From assembly GCA_902624315.1 (NCBI GenBank), contig CACNXC010000003.1:62001-126000 (forward strand): a stretch of 64,000 bases of DNA, in the 5' to 3' direction. Within the stretch, counting starts at the first letter, position 1. Each line of letters opens with the position of its first letter. A program made the translations under genes and the position numbers. The notes under the pieces are model-generated. The model was given only the letters and a program-made list of their open reading frames with translations. It ran no database searches and was not told the DNA's origin. This stretch comes from an uncultured Pelagibacteraceae bacterium. Lineage in GTDB: Bacteria; Pseudomonadota; Alphaproteobacteria; Pelagibacterales; Pelagibacteraceae. Shown in pieces: positions 1-8,202 of the stretch.

Positions 1-105
1 TTCAGCAGCAGCAAAAACAATCCCTTCAATTTCCTTTTCAATTGAAGATAATTTAGTTGGAAAATTAATAATATTATCTTTTTTCTTAATCTTTTTTTTA
101 ATCAT
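1..105 (-). CDS. scpB: Segregation and condensation protein B, N-terminal fragment (cut by window edge)
   Basis: Only the first 35 codons are inside the window. The ATG at 105-103 overlaps the scpA stop in the form ATGA, which indicates translational coupling. After a Lys-rich start the fragment ends in EKEIEGIVFAAAE, resembling the first helix of ScpB proteins (EALLFAAAEP-type). ScpB would pair with ScpA and SMC in the chromosome-condensing complex. The call rests mostly on position directly after scpA plus this short motif. Confidence 0.7.
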   Translation of the reverse strand, partial: MIKKKIKKKDNIINFPTKLSSIEKEIEGIVFAAAE

Positions 106-842
106 TTGTTTTCTTTTATATAAATATCATCAAAAAGGTTTTCTTGCTTTATGCTTAGGTTGCCCTCCTTGACCAACTCAAGAGAGCCAGCAAATATTCC
201 TGCTTTACCTGTTCGTTTGTACTTTGAGTCACTTTTAAAATTTTTCGGTATTAAATCATCTAATTTTTTCCAATCCATTAATTTTCCAAAAAAATCTTTT
301 ATAGTTTTTATACCTTCTTCTGTTGTAAAAACTGGTAACTTTGGAATATTAATTCTCTGAAAATCTTTAGTCATAATTATAGTAGAATAGGTTTTCATGA
401 GGTCAAATAAATTTAGTTTATATTCACTATTGTAGATAGGTCTTATGCCTGCTCTCATACCCCTAGTTCTTATTTCTCTTCCTAATCTTTTTCTTTTAAG
501 CATCTGTTCAGATAATAACCTTATTAATTCAAGTTTCTTAAGTTGAAGTTTTAATTTTTCAGCCACTTCTTGAACTTTAAACTCTTCTTCAGGGGTGCCT
601 GGTAATAGTAATTTTGATTTTAAATATGCTAACCATGTTGCCATTAATAAGTATTCTGAAGCAATTTCTAAATTTAATTTTTTTTCTTGAGTAATAAAAT
701 CATGAAACTGATCTGCTAATTTTGTAATGGATATATCCTCAAGATTAACTTTTTGAGCTTTTGCAAGATCTAAAAGAACATCCAATGGTCCATTATAATT
801 TTCAACATCTACTTTAAAAAGTTCAGAATCATTTTCAATCAT
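102..842 (-). CDS. scpA: Segregation and condensation protein A (kleisin of SMC complex)
   Basis: A 246-residue ScpA-family kleisin. The N-terminal part has the family motif NYNGPLDVLLDLAK around residues 16-29, followed by the SMC-binding helices (LADQFHDFI, ASEYLLMATWLAYLKSKLLLP). The C-terminus is a short winged helix. ScpA bridges SMC heads and binds ScpB for chromosome condensation and segregation in the cytoplasm. The ATG at 842 is preferred to an in-frame TTG one codon upstream. It lies 9 bases after nagZ and overlaps scpB by four bases, so nagZ-scpA-scpB are probably one transcript, the usual order in alphaproteobacteria. Confidence 0.93.
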   Translation of the reverse strand: MIENDSELFKVDVENYNGPLDVLLDLAKAQKVNLEDISITKLADQFHDFITQEKKLNLEIASEYLLMATWLAYLKSKLLLPGTPEEEFKVQEVAEKLKLQLKKLELIRLLSEQMLKRKRLGREIRTRGMRAGIRPIYNSEYKLNLFDLMKTYSTIIMTKDFQRINIPKLPVFTTEEGIKTIKDFFGKLMDWKKLDDLIPKNFKSDSKYKRTGKAGIFAGSLELVKEGNLSIKQENLFDDIYIKENK

Positions 843-851
843 CAATCAATA

Positions 852-1799
852 TTAACTTAAAATTTTGTAAAATTGTGATGTTTTTTTAACGAGAAAAGGA
901 TTTATCAATGGTGAATTATTTCCTACAATTTTCATTTCATTTAAATTTCCATTACAATGTAAGGCTAAATTACAACCTGCACTAAACGTTTTGATTGTAT
1001 TTTCCTTTAAATCACCCTTAAGACTTTTCATGGATAAATCATCAGAAATCAAAATATTTTTAAAACCAATTTCATTGCGAATTAATTTAATAAATTTTTT
1101 TGAGTGAGTAACACAATTTTCTTTGTCAATTTGAGTAAAAATTATGTGAGCGGTCATAGCAAAAAAAGTTTTTTTATTTTTAAATGGAAGAAAATCTCTC
1201 TTGGTTAAATAACTCAATTTTTTATTTACCATCGGAGTAAAATGGTGACTATCTACTTTTGCAAGACCATGTCCTGGAATATGCTTTATGACTGTTCCAA
1301 TACCATTTTGATGAAAATAATTGATACAATAATCTCCTATTTTAGATACAATTTTGGGATTATTGGAAAAAGATCTATTCCCAATGATATTTGATGCACC
1401 TTTAATTCTCAAATCTAAGACCGGGGAAGTATTAATATTAATACCAAGAGATTTTAATAAATATGAAGTTTTATCAATAAATAATTTATAATAAAATTTA
1501 AATTCATCTACATTTTTAACATATTTTTTTCCAAAAAATTCTGAAGTCAAATTATCGAATGATATAATATTTTCTAAACGATTAACTTTACCCCCTTCTT
1601 GATCAATTAAGATAGGATATTTTTTATCTTTGAATAATTTTCTTATTGACGTGGTGAGATTTAAAGTTTGATCAATATTTTTAATATTTCTTGTAAATAA
1701 GATAACTCCCCAGGGTTTATAATTTTTAAGAAATGACTTTTCTTTTACTGAAAGTTTTGTTGATTTGATACCAACGATAAAAGATCGACGTTTATTCAT
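852..1799 (-). CDS. nagZ: Beta-N-acetylhexosaminidase-like glycoside hydrolase, family 3
   Basis: A 315-residue GH3 protein, cytoplasmic because no signal peptide is seen. Family motifs are present in order: IDQEGG (65-70), GNRSF (140-144), KHIPGHG (172-178), the Asp/His pair of the catalytic loop (D183, H185-H186) and ISDDLSM (251-257) with the candidate nucleophile Asp254. NagZ removes GlcNAc from anhydromuropeptides during cell-wall recycling. The neighbourhood (argS, small membrane protein, nagZ, scpA, scpB) is the standard alphaproteobacterial one. The protein is a little shorter than typical NagZ. Substrate specificity is inferred from family and context. Confidence 0.88.
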   Translation of the reverse strand: MNKRRSFIVGIKSTKLSVKEKSFLKNYKPWGVILFTRNIKNIDQTLNLTTSIRKLFKDKKYPILIDQEGGKVNRLENIISFDNLTSEFFGKKYVKNVDEFKFYYKLFIDKTSYLLKSLGININTSPVLDLRIKGASNIIGNRSFSNNPKIVSKIGDYCINYFHQNGIGTVIKHIPGHGLAKVDSHHFTPMVNKKLSYLTKRDFLPFKNKKTFFAMTAHIIFTQIDKENCVTHSKKFIKLIRNEIGFKNILISDDLSMKSLKGDLKENTIKTFSAGCNLALHCNGNLNEMKIVGNNSPLINPFLVKKTSQFYKILS

Positions 1800-2055
1800 T
1801 ATTTTCTAATAATTTCCAAAAATTAAATTTTTTCTTTTTTTTATTGGTTGTTTGCTCAACGTATTCAATAATATTTTTCGTATCATCTTCTAAAATTGGT
1901 AATTTTTCTGAGTAAGTATTTATCTTGTTTTCGATATTGTTAAGTGATCTATAAGATTTTTTTTTATAGGCATCAGAAAAATAATATTTTGCTGTAAAAA
2001 AAATAAAAAGACCAATAATAAAAACAAAAATAATATATTTGATTTCTTTAAACAT
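1792..2055 (-). CDS. Small single-pass membrane protein of unknown function
   Basis: An 87-residue protein with one strongly hydrophobic N-terminal segment (about residues 6-25) followed by a charged tail ending in a Lys run and NFWKLLENNE. No known domain is recognised. It overlaps the argS stop by one base and nagZ by eight bases, so it is translated inside the argS-nagZ operon. In many alphaproteobacteria the gene between argS and nagZ encodes a longer SPOR-domain protein with the same N-in single-pass topology. This may be a shortened relative that lost the SPOR domain, but the sequence alone does not prove that. Confidence 0.75.
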   Translation of the reverse strand: MFKEIKYIIFVFIIGLFIFFTAKYYFSDAYKKKSYRSLNNIENKINTYSEKLPILEDDTKNIIEYVEQTTNKKKKKFNFWKLLENNE

Positions 2056-3788
2056 TACATTTTTTCAGGAGCAGACACACCTACAATATTCATCCCTGAT
2101 TTAACAACATTTGATATAAGTTTTAATAAAACTAACTTATCATTAGATATCTTCTTATTCTCATTTATAAATCTTTTTTCAGGATTATCTTTTCCTAAGT
2201 TCCAGTAAGAATGAAATAGAGAGGCTAGTTCATAAAGATAAACTGGAATTCTATGTGGTTCAAGCTTCTTGCTTGATATTTCGATACACTTTGGCCACTC
2301 AGATATTTTTTTTAAGATGTTTATTTCATGGTCAGAATATTCAAAATTGTATTCTTCAATCTTTAAATCTTTTTTTAAATCTATTTCCAAATGTCTAAAA
2401 ACAGATGAAATTCGAGCATAACAATATTGTACATAATACAAAGGATTGTCTTTTGATTTTTCAATTACATTATCAAAATCAAAATCGAGTTCGACGTCAT
2501 TACTTCTATTTAACATAATGAATCGAGTAGCGTCTTTTCCAACTTGATTAATTAAATCATCAACAGTTATATAATCACCTTTACGTTTTGACATTTTGAA
2601 TGGTTTTTTATCCTTTATAAGTTTTACAAGTTGACTAACTTTACAAATAAGTTTTCCTTTAGAGTTCGACAAAGCATCGACAGAGGATGTAATTCTTTTA
2701 ATATAACCCGCATGATCTGCACCTAAAATATTAATTAAGTAGTCAAACTTTCTGTCCAATTTATTTTTGTGGTAAGCAACATCACTGGCAAAATAAGTCC
2801 AAGCTCCATCAAATTTTTGTAACGCTCTATCTTTGTCATCACCAAAATCAGTTGATTTAAAAAGTAATTGTTCTCTTTCAACCCAATTATTATCATCCTC
2901 ACCAGCTGGAGCTTTAATTTTACCTTTATAAACAAATTTATTCTTTTGAAGATTTTCTACTACTTTTTCAACTTCTTGATTAAGCACTAATTTTTTTTCA
3001 CTGACGAAATTATCGTGAATTATACCAAGGCTACTAAGATTTTTTTTTATTAATTTTATTGCCTCGTCTATAGACAGGCTAGTTAATTCTTCAGATATTG
3101 CATCGTAATTAGTAAAATCTATTTTTGGATTTGAAGAAATGATATTATTAGCAAACTCAATTAAATATTCACCAGGATAAAGATCATCATTATCTGTTGG
3201 AAAAGTTTCATTAAATTTGATTTCTCTTATTCTAAAATATACTGATTTTGTGAAATTAATTATCTGATTGCCATAGTCATTTACATAATATTCTTTAGTA
3301 ACTTTGTGATTATTAAATGATAAAACATTTGAAATTACATCTCCTAAAATAGCACCTCGGCAATGACCCACATGTAAAGGTCCTGTTGGATTGGCAGAAA
3401 CAAATTCAATTAAATAATTTTTCTTTTGCTCGTTTGTATTTATTCCAAATGTTTTAGCGTTCTTAATGATTTCTTTTGAAAAATTTGTCCAAAACTCAGG
3501 TTGAAATTTGATATTTATAAATCCGGGTTTTACGATTGATACCTCTTTTATTGACTTGTCCTCATTTTCAAAACTCTTTGCTAATATTTCAGCTAATTCT
3601 AAAGGAGGTTTTTTATTTATTTTTGACAAAACCATCGCAACATTTGTAGAAATGTCACAATTAAATTTCGCAGGTGGAATTTCTGTGTTTATTCCATCTA
3701 AATTATCTGGCAAAATTAATTTACCCTTTTTCGATAAATCTAAAATAATTTTTTTTATTTTATCTAAGTATTGATCAAAAATGTTCAT
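2055..3788 (-). CDS. argS: Arginyl-tRNA synthetase
   Basis: A 577-residue class I aminoacyl-tRNA synthetase that charges tRNA-Arg with arginine. The N-terminal Arg-tRNA additional domain is followed by the HIGH-type signature in VSANPTGPLHVGHCRG (HVGH at 139-142), and the KMSKR-type loop is at 398-402. The C-terminal half carries the DALR anticodon-binding helices (LYYVQYCYARISSVFRHL). Length is usual for the family. It overlaps the downstream small membrane protein by one base and lies four bases into the dgt stop, indicating a coupled dgt-argS operon. Confidence 0.97.
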   Translation of the reverse strand: MNIFDQYLDKIKKIILDLSKKGKLILPDNLDGINTEIPPAKFNCDISTNVAMVLSKINKKPPLELAEILAKSFENEDKSIKEVSIVKPGFINIKFQPEFWTNFSKEIIKNAKTFGINTNEQKKNYLIEFVSANPTGPLHVGHCRGAILGDVISNVLSFNNHKVTKEYYVNDYGNQIINFTKSVYFRIREIKFNETFPTDNDDLYPGEYLIEFANNIISSNPKIDFTNYDAISEELTSLSIDEAIKLIKKNLSSLGIIHDNFVSEKKLVLNQEVEKVVENLQKNKFVYKGKIKAPAGEDDNNWVEREQLLFKSTDFGDDKDRALQKFDGAWTYFASDVAYHKNKLDRKFDYLINILGADHAGYIKRITSSVDALSNSKGKLICKVSQLVKLIKDKKPFKMSKRKGDYITVDDLINQVGKDATRFIMLNRSNDVELDFDFDNVIEKSKDNPLYYVQYCYARISSVFRHLEIDLKKDLKIEEYNFEYSDHEINILKKISEWPKCIEISSKKLEPHRIPVYLYELASLFHSYWNLGKDNPEKRFINENKKISNDKLVLLKLISNVVKSGMNIVGVSAPEKM

Positions 3789-4903
3789 TTGATATCGTTA
3801 TAAAGGTTGATAGCATATCTGTCAGTCATACCAGAAATAAAATCAGAAACTGATCGATATTTGTTTTTAGATAAATGTTCTTTTGAAATAAATTTTGCCG
3901 GATTTTTACTTATTTTGGTAAATAATCTTTTAATTATTAATTTACCTTTGTTATTTTTATTTAGCACATTCTTGTTATTGTACATTTTGGACCTTAAAAA
4001 ATACCTAATTTCATTATCAGAATTTTTAATTTTATCAGAGAAATCAACCATAAGAAAATCAGTTTTATTCAAATCATTTCTACTTTTAATTTTTTTTTGA
4101 TTAAGATTCTTGATGGTATTACTTATTAAATCTTTGATCATTAAATCTATTGAGTCTCTTATAATCTGGTAAGTTGCAATCTTGTAATTTTTTTTGTTAA
4201 TCTTTTTTTTATATTTTCTATAAATATTTTTAAAAAAATCTATTTCTACTAACTCTTCTAATCTGAATAAGTTTGCTTTTATGCCATCTTGTATGTCATG
4301 GTTATTATAAGCAATATCATCAGATATAGATGAAATTTGAGCCTCTAGTGATGGAAAGGTATTAAAATTAATCATGTTTTTAAATTTTTTAACACCTATC
4401 AATTCATCAACTAAATGAAAATCTTCAACTGGACCATTGTGTTTTAAAAGTCCCTCTAATGTTTCAACAGAAAGATTTAAGCCACTAAACTTTAAATACT
4501 TATTTTCTAAAAACATAACAATTCTTAATGTTTGTAAATTGTGATCAAACCCTCCATGAATGCTCATACATTCATTCAAAGCATCTTCACCTGCATGACC
4601 GAAAGGAGTGTGGCCCAAATCGTGCGCTAAACTGAGTGTTTCTGCTAAGTCCTCGTTCAAACTGAAATATCTAGCGATGGATCTTGCTATTTGAGCAACC
4701 TCCATAGAATGAGTAATTCGAGTTCTATAATGATCCCCTTCAGTATTAACAAATACCTGTGTTTTATGTTTCAATCTTCTAAATGAAGCGCTGTGAATAA
4801 TACGATCTCTATCTCTTTGATAAGGTGATCTATATTTTGACAAAGATTCCTTAAATATCCTACCTTTGCTTTTGAATTGACCTATCTTTGAGTATTTTTT
4901 CAT
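3785..4903 (-). CDS. dgt: dGTPase-like HD-domain triphosphohydrolase
   Basis: A 372-residue HD-superfamily protein of the deoxyguanosinetriphosphate triphosphohydrolase-like group. The N-terminal RDRDRIIHSASFRRL segment, the metal-binding His65 (THSMEV), the HD pair at 94-95 and GHTPFGH at 97-103 form the family core. The expected reaction is release of triphosphate from dNTPs, affecting nucleotide pools. It is divergent from the Fe-S carrier at 4954 with 50 bases between starts, the conserved erpA/dgt/argS arrangement of alphaproteobacteria. Exact substrate preference cannot be read from sequence. Confidence 0.93.
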   Translation of the reverse strand: MKKYSKIGQFKSKGRIFKESLSKYRSPYQRDRDRIIHSASFRRLKHKTQVFVNTEGDHYRTRITHSMEVAQIARSIARYFSLNEDLAETLSLAHDLGHTPFGHAGEDALNECMSIHGGFDHNLQTLRIVMFLENKYLKFSGLNLSVETLEGLLKHNGPVEDFHLVDELIGVKKFKNMINFNTFPSLEAQISSISDDIAYNNHDIQDGIKANLFRLEELVEIDFFKNIYRKYKKKINKKNYKIATYQIIRDSIDLMIKDLISNTIKNLNQKKIKSRNDLNKTDFLMVDFSDKIKNSDNEIRYFLRSKMYNNKNVLNKNNKGKLIIKRLFTKISKNPAKFISKEHLSKNKYRSVSDFISGMTDRYAINLYNDIK

Positions 4904-4953
4904 CCTTTAAAATAAAATATTAAGTATTATATTACTAATACCAGTGATCAATT

Positions 4954-5271
4954 ATGATTAAAGAAATTAAATTTACTGATAAAGCACTAAAACAGATCAA
5001 TGTTTTGCTGTCTAAAAAAGATAAAGGGTCTTTTTTTAGAATCGCTATTAAAGGTGGTGGTTGTTCAGGATTTCAATACGAATTCACTTTTGATAAAGAA
5101 AAATCAAAAGATGATTTAAACTTTGAAAATATTTTAATTGATAAAACTTCAGCAGATTTATTAAAAGGCTCTCAAGTTGATTATGTTTCAGAATTAATTG
5201 GTGAACAATTTAAGATAACAAATCCACAAACTAAGTCATCTTGTGGTTGTGGTGTTTCTTTTTCTCTTTAA
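4954..5271 (+). CDS. erpA: A-type iron-sulfur cluster carrier (IscA/ErpA family)
   Basis: A 105-residue HesB/IscA-fold protein with the three conserved cysteines: Cys37 in GGGCSGFQY and Cys97/Cys99 in the C-terminal SSCGCG. It delivers assembled Fe-S clusters to target apoproteins. The length is normal. The gene is divergent from dgt and overlaps the following xthA start by one base (TAATG), so the two are co-translated. ErpA, IscA and SufA cannot be separated with certainty; the dgt neighbourhood supports the ErpA-like assignment. Confidence 0.9.
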   Translation: MIKEIKFTDKALKQINVLLSKKDKGSFFRIAIKGGGCSGFQYEFTFDKEKSKDDLNFENILIDKTSADLLKGSQVDYVSELIGEQFKITNPQTKSSCGCGVSFSL

Positions 5272-6047
5272 TGATTATTTCTTCATGGAATGTAAATTCT
5301 GTGAGAGCTCGTATAGATAATATCAAAAGTTATCTCTTAAAATATAAACCAGATATCCTAATGATGCAGGAAATCAAAACAGAGGATGTAAACTTTCCCT
5401 ATGATGATTTTTCAGCAATGGATTATGAAAGTCACGTGTTTGGCCAAAAAAGTTATAATGGGGTTGCAATTATATCTAAAGGTAAATTAAAAAATATCAA
5501 AACTGACTTAATCAAAGATAAACTTAAGCAATCGAGAATAATTTCAGCTGAACTGGAATATAAAAAGAAAAATATTCAATTAATAAACATTTATACACCT
5601 AATGGAAATCCTGTAGATACGGATAAATATAAATACAAGAAACAATGGTTGGATGATTTAATTAAACAATTAAAGAGTTTAAGTAAAAAAAATTCAAATA
5701 TTATTCTTGCTGGAGATTTTAACATTATTCCAGCATCTGAAGATGTTTATAATCCAAAAAGTTTTGAGGATGATGCTCTATTTAGATTAGAAATAAGAAA
5801 AAAATTAAGAGAAATGATCAACCTTGGTTTTAGTGATGTCTATAGACATTTTAATGAAACTAAGGAAGGTTATACCTTTTGGGACTACATGAGAGGTGCT
5901 TGGCAAAAAAATAATGGGATGCGAATTGATCACTTCTTAGTTTCAAATTCTTTGATTGATCAAATTAAAGGTATAAATATTAATAAAGATCCTAGAGGTC
6001 GTGAAAAACCTTCAGATCATACGCCGATTGAAATAACTTTAGCTTAG
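5271..6047 (+). CDS. xthA: Exodeoxyribonuclease III / AP endonuclease
   Basis: A 258-residue protein of the exonuclease-endonuclease-phosphatase fold. Motifs are WNVNSVRARI at the N-terminus, QEIKTED with the metal-binding Glu, LAGDFNI, and the C-terminal RIDHFLVS and SDHTPI with the catalytic Asp-His pair. It cuts at abasic sites in base-excision repair and degrades 3' ends. The ATG at 5271, overlapping the preceding stop, gives the canonical MIISSWNVNS start; an upstream in-frame ATG at 5241 lies inside erpA and was rejected. The 3' end runs 9 bases into the convergent reductase gene. Confidence 0.95.
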   Translation: MIISSWNVNSVRARIDNIKSYLLKYKPDILMMQEIKTEDVNFPYDDFSAMDYESHVFGQKSYNGVAIISKGKLKNIKTDLIKDKLKQSRIISAELEYKKKNIQLINIYTPNGNPVDTDKYKYKKQWLDDLIKQLKSLSKKNSNIILAGDFNIIPASEDVYNPKSFEDDALFRLEIRKKLREMINLGFSDVYRHFNETKEGYTFWDYMRGAWQKNNGMRIDHFLVSNSLIDQIKGININKDPRGREKPSDHTPIEITLA

Positions 6048-7037
6048 AGATTTTATTTTATTAACTAAGTCTTCATTAATATTTCGAGGGCCTTTATCTA
6101 ATCTATTCTTGTGTCTTCTTTCACCCGGAAGTCTAACCCCATCAAAAGATTTCATTTTATCAAAAAATTCATCTGCATGTTTTTGCCAATTTGTTCCTGA
6201 AGTTTTATCAGGTGAAATTGCAATAACAAATTCTCCCCCACTAGGTGGTCCACCATCATTATTATCTTTAGCCGCTGTTTCAAAACTAAAATTATCACCA
6301 ACCAAAGCACCAGCCATTAACTCAACCATCATTGCTATTGCTGAACCTTTGTAACCACCAAAAGGAAGTAACACACCACCATCTGCAATTGCGCCAGGAT
6401 CAGTAGTCTCTTTACCATCTTTAGTTAAACCAGTTCCAAGGGGAACTTTGTGCCCTTCTCTTTTAGCGACTTGGACTTCTCCCATTGCCATTGATGCTGT
6501 GGCCATATCATAAACGACTGTAGATTTACCAGGTCGTGGCCAAGCAAATGAAATCGGATTTGTTCCAAACAATGGTTTGATAGCACCAGCAGGTGCTACA
6601 GCAGGTTTGTATGATGTACATGCAAAAGCAACTAAACCTTCTTCTGCTAACTTTTCTGTTTCAGGCCACATCGCTGCCATGTGATGAGAATTATTTATTG
6701 CAAGCACTGCTACACCATTTTCTTTTGCAGCTTTAGCTAATTCAGGCAACCCTTTATTTAAAACTACTGGTGCTAAACAATTATTCCCTTGAACTTTTAT
6801 AACTGATGAAGAAATTTTTTTAATTTCAGGCTTTCCTTTACCATTAATTTTTCCACTTTTTAAACCACTCACATATGCGGGTAATCTAAACAAACCATGT
6901 GATAAAGATCCATCCCTTTCGGCATTTCTAATCAGGTCAGACAGAATAGAAGCTGTTTCATCATCACAACCATTTGCTAGTAAAGTTTTTTTAGCTAAAT
7001 CAAAAATTTCATCTAATGTGAGGGAAACTGTACTCAT
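6039..7037 (-). CDS. Ldh2-family NAD(P)-dependent oxidoreductase (malate/lactate or cyclic imino-acid reductase type)
   Basis: A 332-residue member of the Ldh_2 / YlbC family, which includes ureidoglycolate dehydrogenase and delta1-piperideine-2-carboxylate reductase (DpkA). The conserved Ser-His pair is at 46-47 (GSLSHGLFRLP), and the nucleotide-binding stretch includes PLFGTNPISFAWPRPG. The wording of that region most resembles DpkA-like cyclic ketimine reductases, suggesting a role in D-lysine or proline-type imino acid metabolism; this is tentative. It is transcribed after znuA with a 42-base gap. The protein is clearly richer in Ala and Gly and poorer in Lys and Ile than its neighbours. 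Confidence 0.85.
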   Translation of the reverse strand: MSTVSLTLDEIFDLAKKTLLANGCDDETASILSDLIRNAERDGSLSHGLFRLPAYVSGLKSGKINGKGKPEIKKISSSVIKVQGNNCLAPVVLNKGLPELAKAAKENGVAVLAINNSHHMAAMWPETEKLAEEGLVAFACTSYKPAVAPAGAIKPLFGTNPISFAWPRPGKSTVVYDMATASMAMGEVQVAKREGHKVPLGTGLTKDGKETTDPGAIADGGVLLPFGGYKGSAIAMMVELMAGALVGDNFSFETAAKDNNDGGPPSGGEFVIAISPDKTSGTNWQKHADEFFDKMKSFDGVRLPGERRHKNRLDKGPRNINEDLVNKIKSLS

Positions 7038-7079
7038 CCCATTATTAGATATTATTTATAACTAAAGATCAATTTCTAA

Positions 7080-8132
7080 TTAACAACCTTTGAAAGATTT
7101 TGACATATTACCTATTAAATCAAAATATAAATCCTTACCTGGATCAAGTGTAGCTCCTAACGGATCAATTACACCTGTTGCAACATTAGTATCTTTTGCT
7201 ACAGCCTTAATAATATCAGGATTAAACTGTGGTTCTGAAAATATACAGCTTACTTTATCGTGCTCAATTATTTCTCTTATTTCAGCTAACTGTTCAGCAC
7301 CAGGCATTACGTCTGTATTTACAGTAAATGCCCCAAGAATATTAATGCCAAATCTTTTTTCAAAGTATTGATATGCATCATGAAAAACTATTGATTTGAA
7401 ATCCTTGTTTAATTCAGATTTTACTTTTTTTGTAAGTTTATCTAAATCTTTATGCGCTTTTTTTAAATTTGATTTATATTTAGCTTCATTTTCTTGATCA
7501 TTCTCGATCAGGTGTTCCGCCATTTCACTTAAAATCACTTTTGCATTAATTGGATCCAGCCAAATATGTGGATCATATTCACCATGCGCGTGTCCTTCAT
7601 GATCGTGGTCATCGTGACCTTCTTTTTTATGATCATCGTCATGTCCATGTTCATCATGACCATGTTCTTTTTCCTTTTTATCATGGTCGTGGTCGTCATG
7701 ATCATCTTCTTTTTTTGCATGATCGTCATGACTGTCTTCTTTATGGCCATGATCATGTTCTTCAAAAATATTTCTTTCTCTAAATTTAAGTTTAGTTAAA
7801 CCTTTGATTTCAATTAACTCAATTTTCTCAGCTTTTTTCGCAACAGATTTTAATGGTTTTTCTAAAAAATTTTCCAAATCTTCACCAACCCAAAATATAA
7901 GATCTGCATTTTGTAACATTTTTGCATGAGATGGTTTTAAAGCAAATCCGTGTGGAGAAGCATATCCGTCCACTATTAAATCTGGTTTTGCCACTCCATC
8001 CATTAAATAACTTGCTAATGAATGAATTGGTTTAATTGAAGTAACTACTTTAATTTCAGCATTTGCCGGTGCAAAAATAGTTAAGAATGATAATATTGAT
8101 AAGATAAATGGTAATTTTTTAATGTTTTTCAT
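7080..8132 (-). CDS. znuA: Periplasmic zinc-binding protein of ABC transporter
   Basis: A 350-residue cluster A-I (ZnuA/TroA) solute-binding protein. A signal peptide covers residues 1-25 (cleavage after APANA). Zinc ligands are expected at His61 (ASPHG), in DPHIWLDP (His189), and at the later His and Asp of the domain. Residues 124-184 form an inserted loop with 18 His among many Asp/Glu. It captures Zn2+ in the periplasm for ZnuB/ZnuC. The ATG at 8132 was chosen because it directly precedes the signal peptide; an in-frame ATG at 8183 would place a Tyr/Asn tail and a Zur box inside the gene. Confidence 0.95.
   Translation of the reverse strand: MKNIKKLPFILSILSFLTIFAPANAEIKVVTSIKPIHSLASYLMDGVAKPDLIVDGYASPHGFALKPSHAKMLQNADLIFWVGEDLENFLEKPLKSVAKKAEKIELIEIKGLTKLKFRERNIFEEHDHGHKEDSHDDHAKKEDDHDDHDHDKKEKEHGHDEHGHDDDHKKEGHDDHDHEGHAHGEYDPHIWLDPINAKVILSEMAEHLIENDQENEAKYKSNLKKAHKDLDKLTKKVKSELNKDFKSIVFHDAYQYFEKRFGINILGAFTVNTDVMPGAEQLAEIREIIEHDKVSCIFSEPQFNPDIIKAVAKDTNVATGVIDPLGATLDPGKDLYFDLIGNMSKSFKGC
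7581..7763 (-). other. His/Asp-rich metal-binding loop of ZnuA
   Basis: This stretch codes ZnuA residues 124-184, with His at 18 positions in dense HDH, HDDH and HGH patterns. Such loops in ZnuA proteins sit near the zinc site and are thought to scavenge or sense zinc. The coding DNA is correspondingly repetitive (gat, cat, gac triplets), which also opens long meaningless frames on the opposite strand. Confidence 0.9.
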
Positions 8133-8150
8133 ATGTTGTATATTTAAATT

Positions 8151-8163
8151 GTTATAATATAAC
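8151..8163. promoter_or_regulatory. Zur box 1 (perfect palindrome)
   Basis: GTTATAATATAAC is a perfect 6-base inverted repeat around a central A, matching the alphaproteobacterial Zur operator form. It lies between the divergent znuA and znuC starts. On the minus strand it is just downstream of a candidate znuA promoter (TTGACT at 8189-8194, 17-base spacer, TACATA at 8166-8171). On the plus strand it overlaps the -35 region of a candidate znuC promoter (TTGTTA at 8149-8154, TAATAT at 8173-8178). Zinc-loaded Zur bound here would repress both sides. Confidence 0.85.
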
Positions 8164-8168
8164 ACTAT

Positions 8169-8181
8169 GTAATAATATAAC
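8169..8181. promoter_or_regulatory. Zur box 2 (near-perfect palindrome)
   Basis: GTAATAATATAAC differs from box 1 at one position and starts 18 bases after it. That spacing puts both on nearly the same helical face, as expected for two Zur dimers binding side by side. It overlaps the candidate -10 of the znuC promoter and the spacer of the candidate znuA promoter. Confidence 0.75.
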
Positions 8182-8202
8182 ATTTATTAGTCAAGGAATA
8201 AA

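Noticed and set aside
5241-5270. Earlier start for exonuclease III
   Set aside because: It would lie in the coding region of the Fe-S carrier and add a Trp/Cys/Phe stretch absent from the family; the TAATG overlap start is canonical.
7581-7763. Repetitive DNA that could be read as a tandem repeat or CRISPR-like array
   Set aside because: The repeats are codon-level and irregular, encode the ZnuA loop, and lack uniform repeat-spacer structure.
7550-7799. Long open frames on the strand opposite the ZnuA His-rich loop
   Set aside because: They are a by-product of repetitive His/Asp codons; no start context, no family resemblance, and they lie fully inside znuA.
8133-8183. Upstream ATG for znuA adding 17 residues
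   Set aside because: The addition is a Tyr/Asn-rich stretch encoded by the Zur box and would precede the signal peptide; the ATG at 8132 fits the family.
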